Below, piece after piece: positions 63,795-64,000 of a stretch of DNA of 64,000 bases. The stretch's first letter is position 1; each line of letters starts with the position of its first letter. Source of the stretch: Kappaphycus alvarezii (Eukaryota > Rhodophyta > Florideophyceae > Gigartinales > Solieriaceae); the NCBI GenBank assembly GCA_002205965.3, contig NADL03000478.1, positions 211,001 through 275,000 of the forward strand, written 5' to 3'. The translations under genes and the position numbers were made by a program. A model generated the notes under the pieces. That model was not told the origin of the DNA. It saw only the letters and a list, made by a program, of their open reading frames with translations, and ran no database searches.

Positions 63795-64000
63795 GGTAGA
63801 AAGGCGAATGCAGCTCGAATTTATTCTGAGTGCCCACATTTACATCAATAAGGATCAGCAGTGGACACTATGAGCTGTACTGGCGTTCGGATGCCCAAAC
63901 GAATCACTACCCATATAGAACAGCTACAGCCAGATAATTAACTAGGTATGCTTACAGTGCATCCTGTAAACACTCGTACCACGCGGTTCTGGTGTATGCC
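63795..64000 (+). repeat. R2-site junction sequence, copy 3
   Basis: Directly after the R2 site, in place of domain IV, lies the same sequence as in copies 1 and 2, including ACATCAATAAGGATCAGC and GTGCATCCTGTAA. It leaves the window at 64000, so any coding part lies to the right. Confidence 0.7.

Overview
The window is eukaryotic nuclear DNA. It contains six or more retrotransposons of four classes (Copia and Gypsy LTR elements, a DIRS-like element, and non-LTR elements with a restriction-like endonuclease), a Harbinger-like DNA transposon remnant and broken large-subunit rRNA genes, with almost no host genes. I cannot name the species. An early-diverging fungus, a red alga or another protist would all fit; the rRNA at 62440-63794 is the best sequence for placing it.

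Layout. 1-12488 holds two nested Copia elements read leftwards. Copia-A (LTRs 735-1473 and 6321-7060) is followed by the start of a second tandem copy and sits inside the LTR of Copia-B (7061-12488). Copia-C (12787-19547, leftward) has intact LTRs and a 5-bp target duplication. Copia-D (20228-27096, rightward) carries an extra zinc-finger ORF in its leader. 27097-32869 is the only host-like stretch; it contains one convincing gene, for a secreted protein of four six-cysteine modules (28086-28808, minus). 32870-40381 is a near-complete Gypsy element, leftward, with perfect target duplications and a duplicated C-terminal Pol domain split by an in-frame stop. 41000-51290 is a cluster of four 5'-truncated non-LTR elements. 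It is interrupted by two inverted Gypsy-family LTRs, each carrying an acidic-protein ORF inside the LTR. 51690-52590 is a Harbinger-like transposase relic, and 52590-55740 a DIRS-like element. 55745-64000 is a damaged rDNA region: spacer repeats with palindromes, an LSU 3' fragment on the minus strand, an LSU central fragment on the plus strand, and three copies of an unidentified sequence joined to the R2 target site of LSU rRNA.

Common threads. The leftward Copia elements all carry a primer-binding site matching the anticodon arm of initiator tRNA-Met, as in Drosophila copia. This motif fixed their LTR borders. Most pol reading frames are cut by single-base frameshifts, while the LTR pair of Copia-A differs mainly by homopolymer indels. 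Some of the apparent decay may therefore be base-calling error. Function statements for the elements rest on family motifs seen in the translations; regulatory statements are inference.
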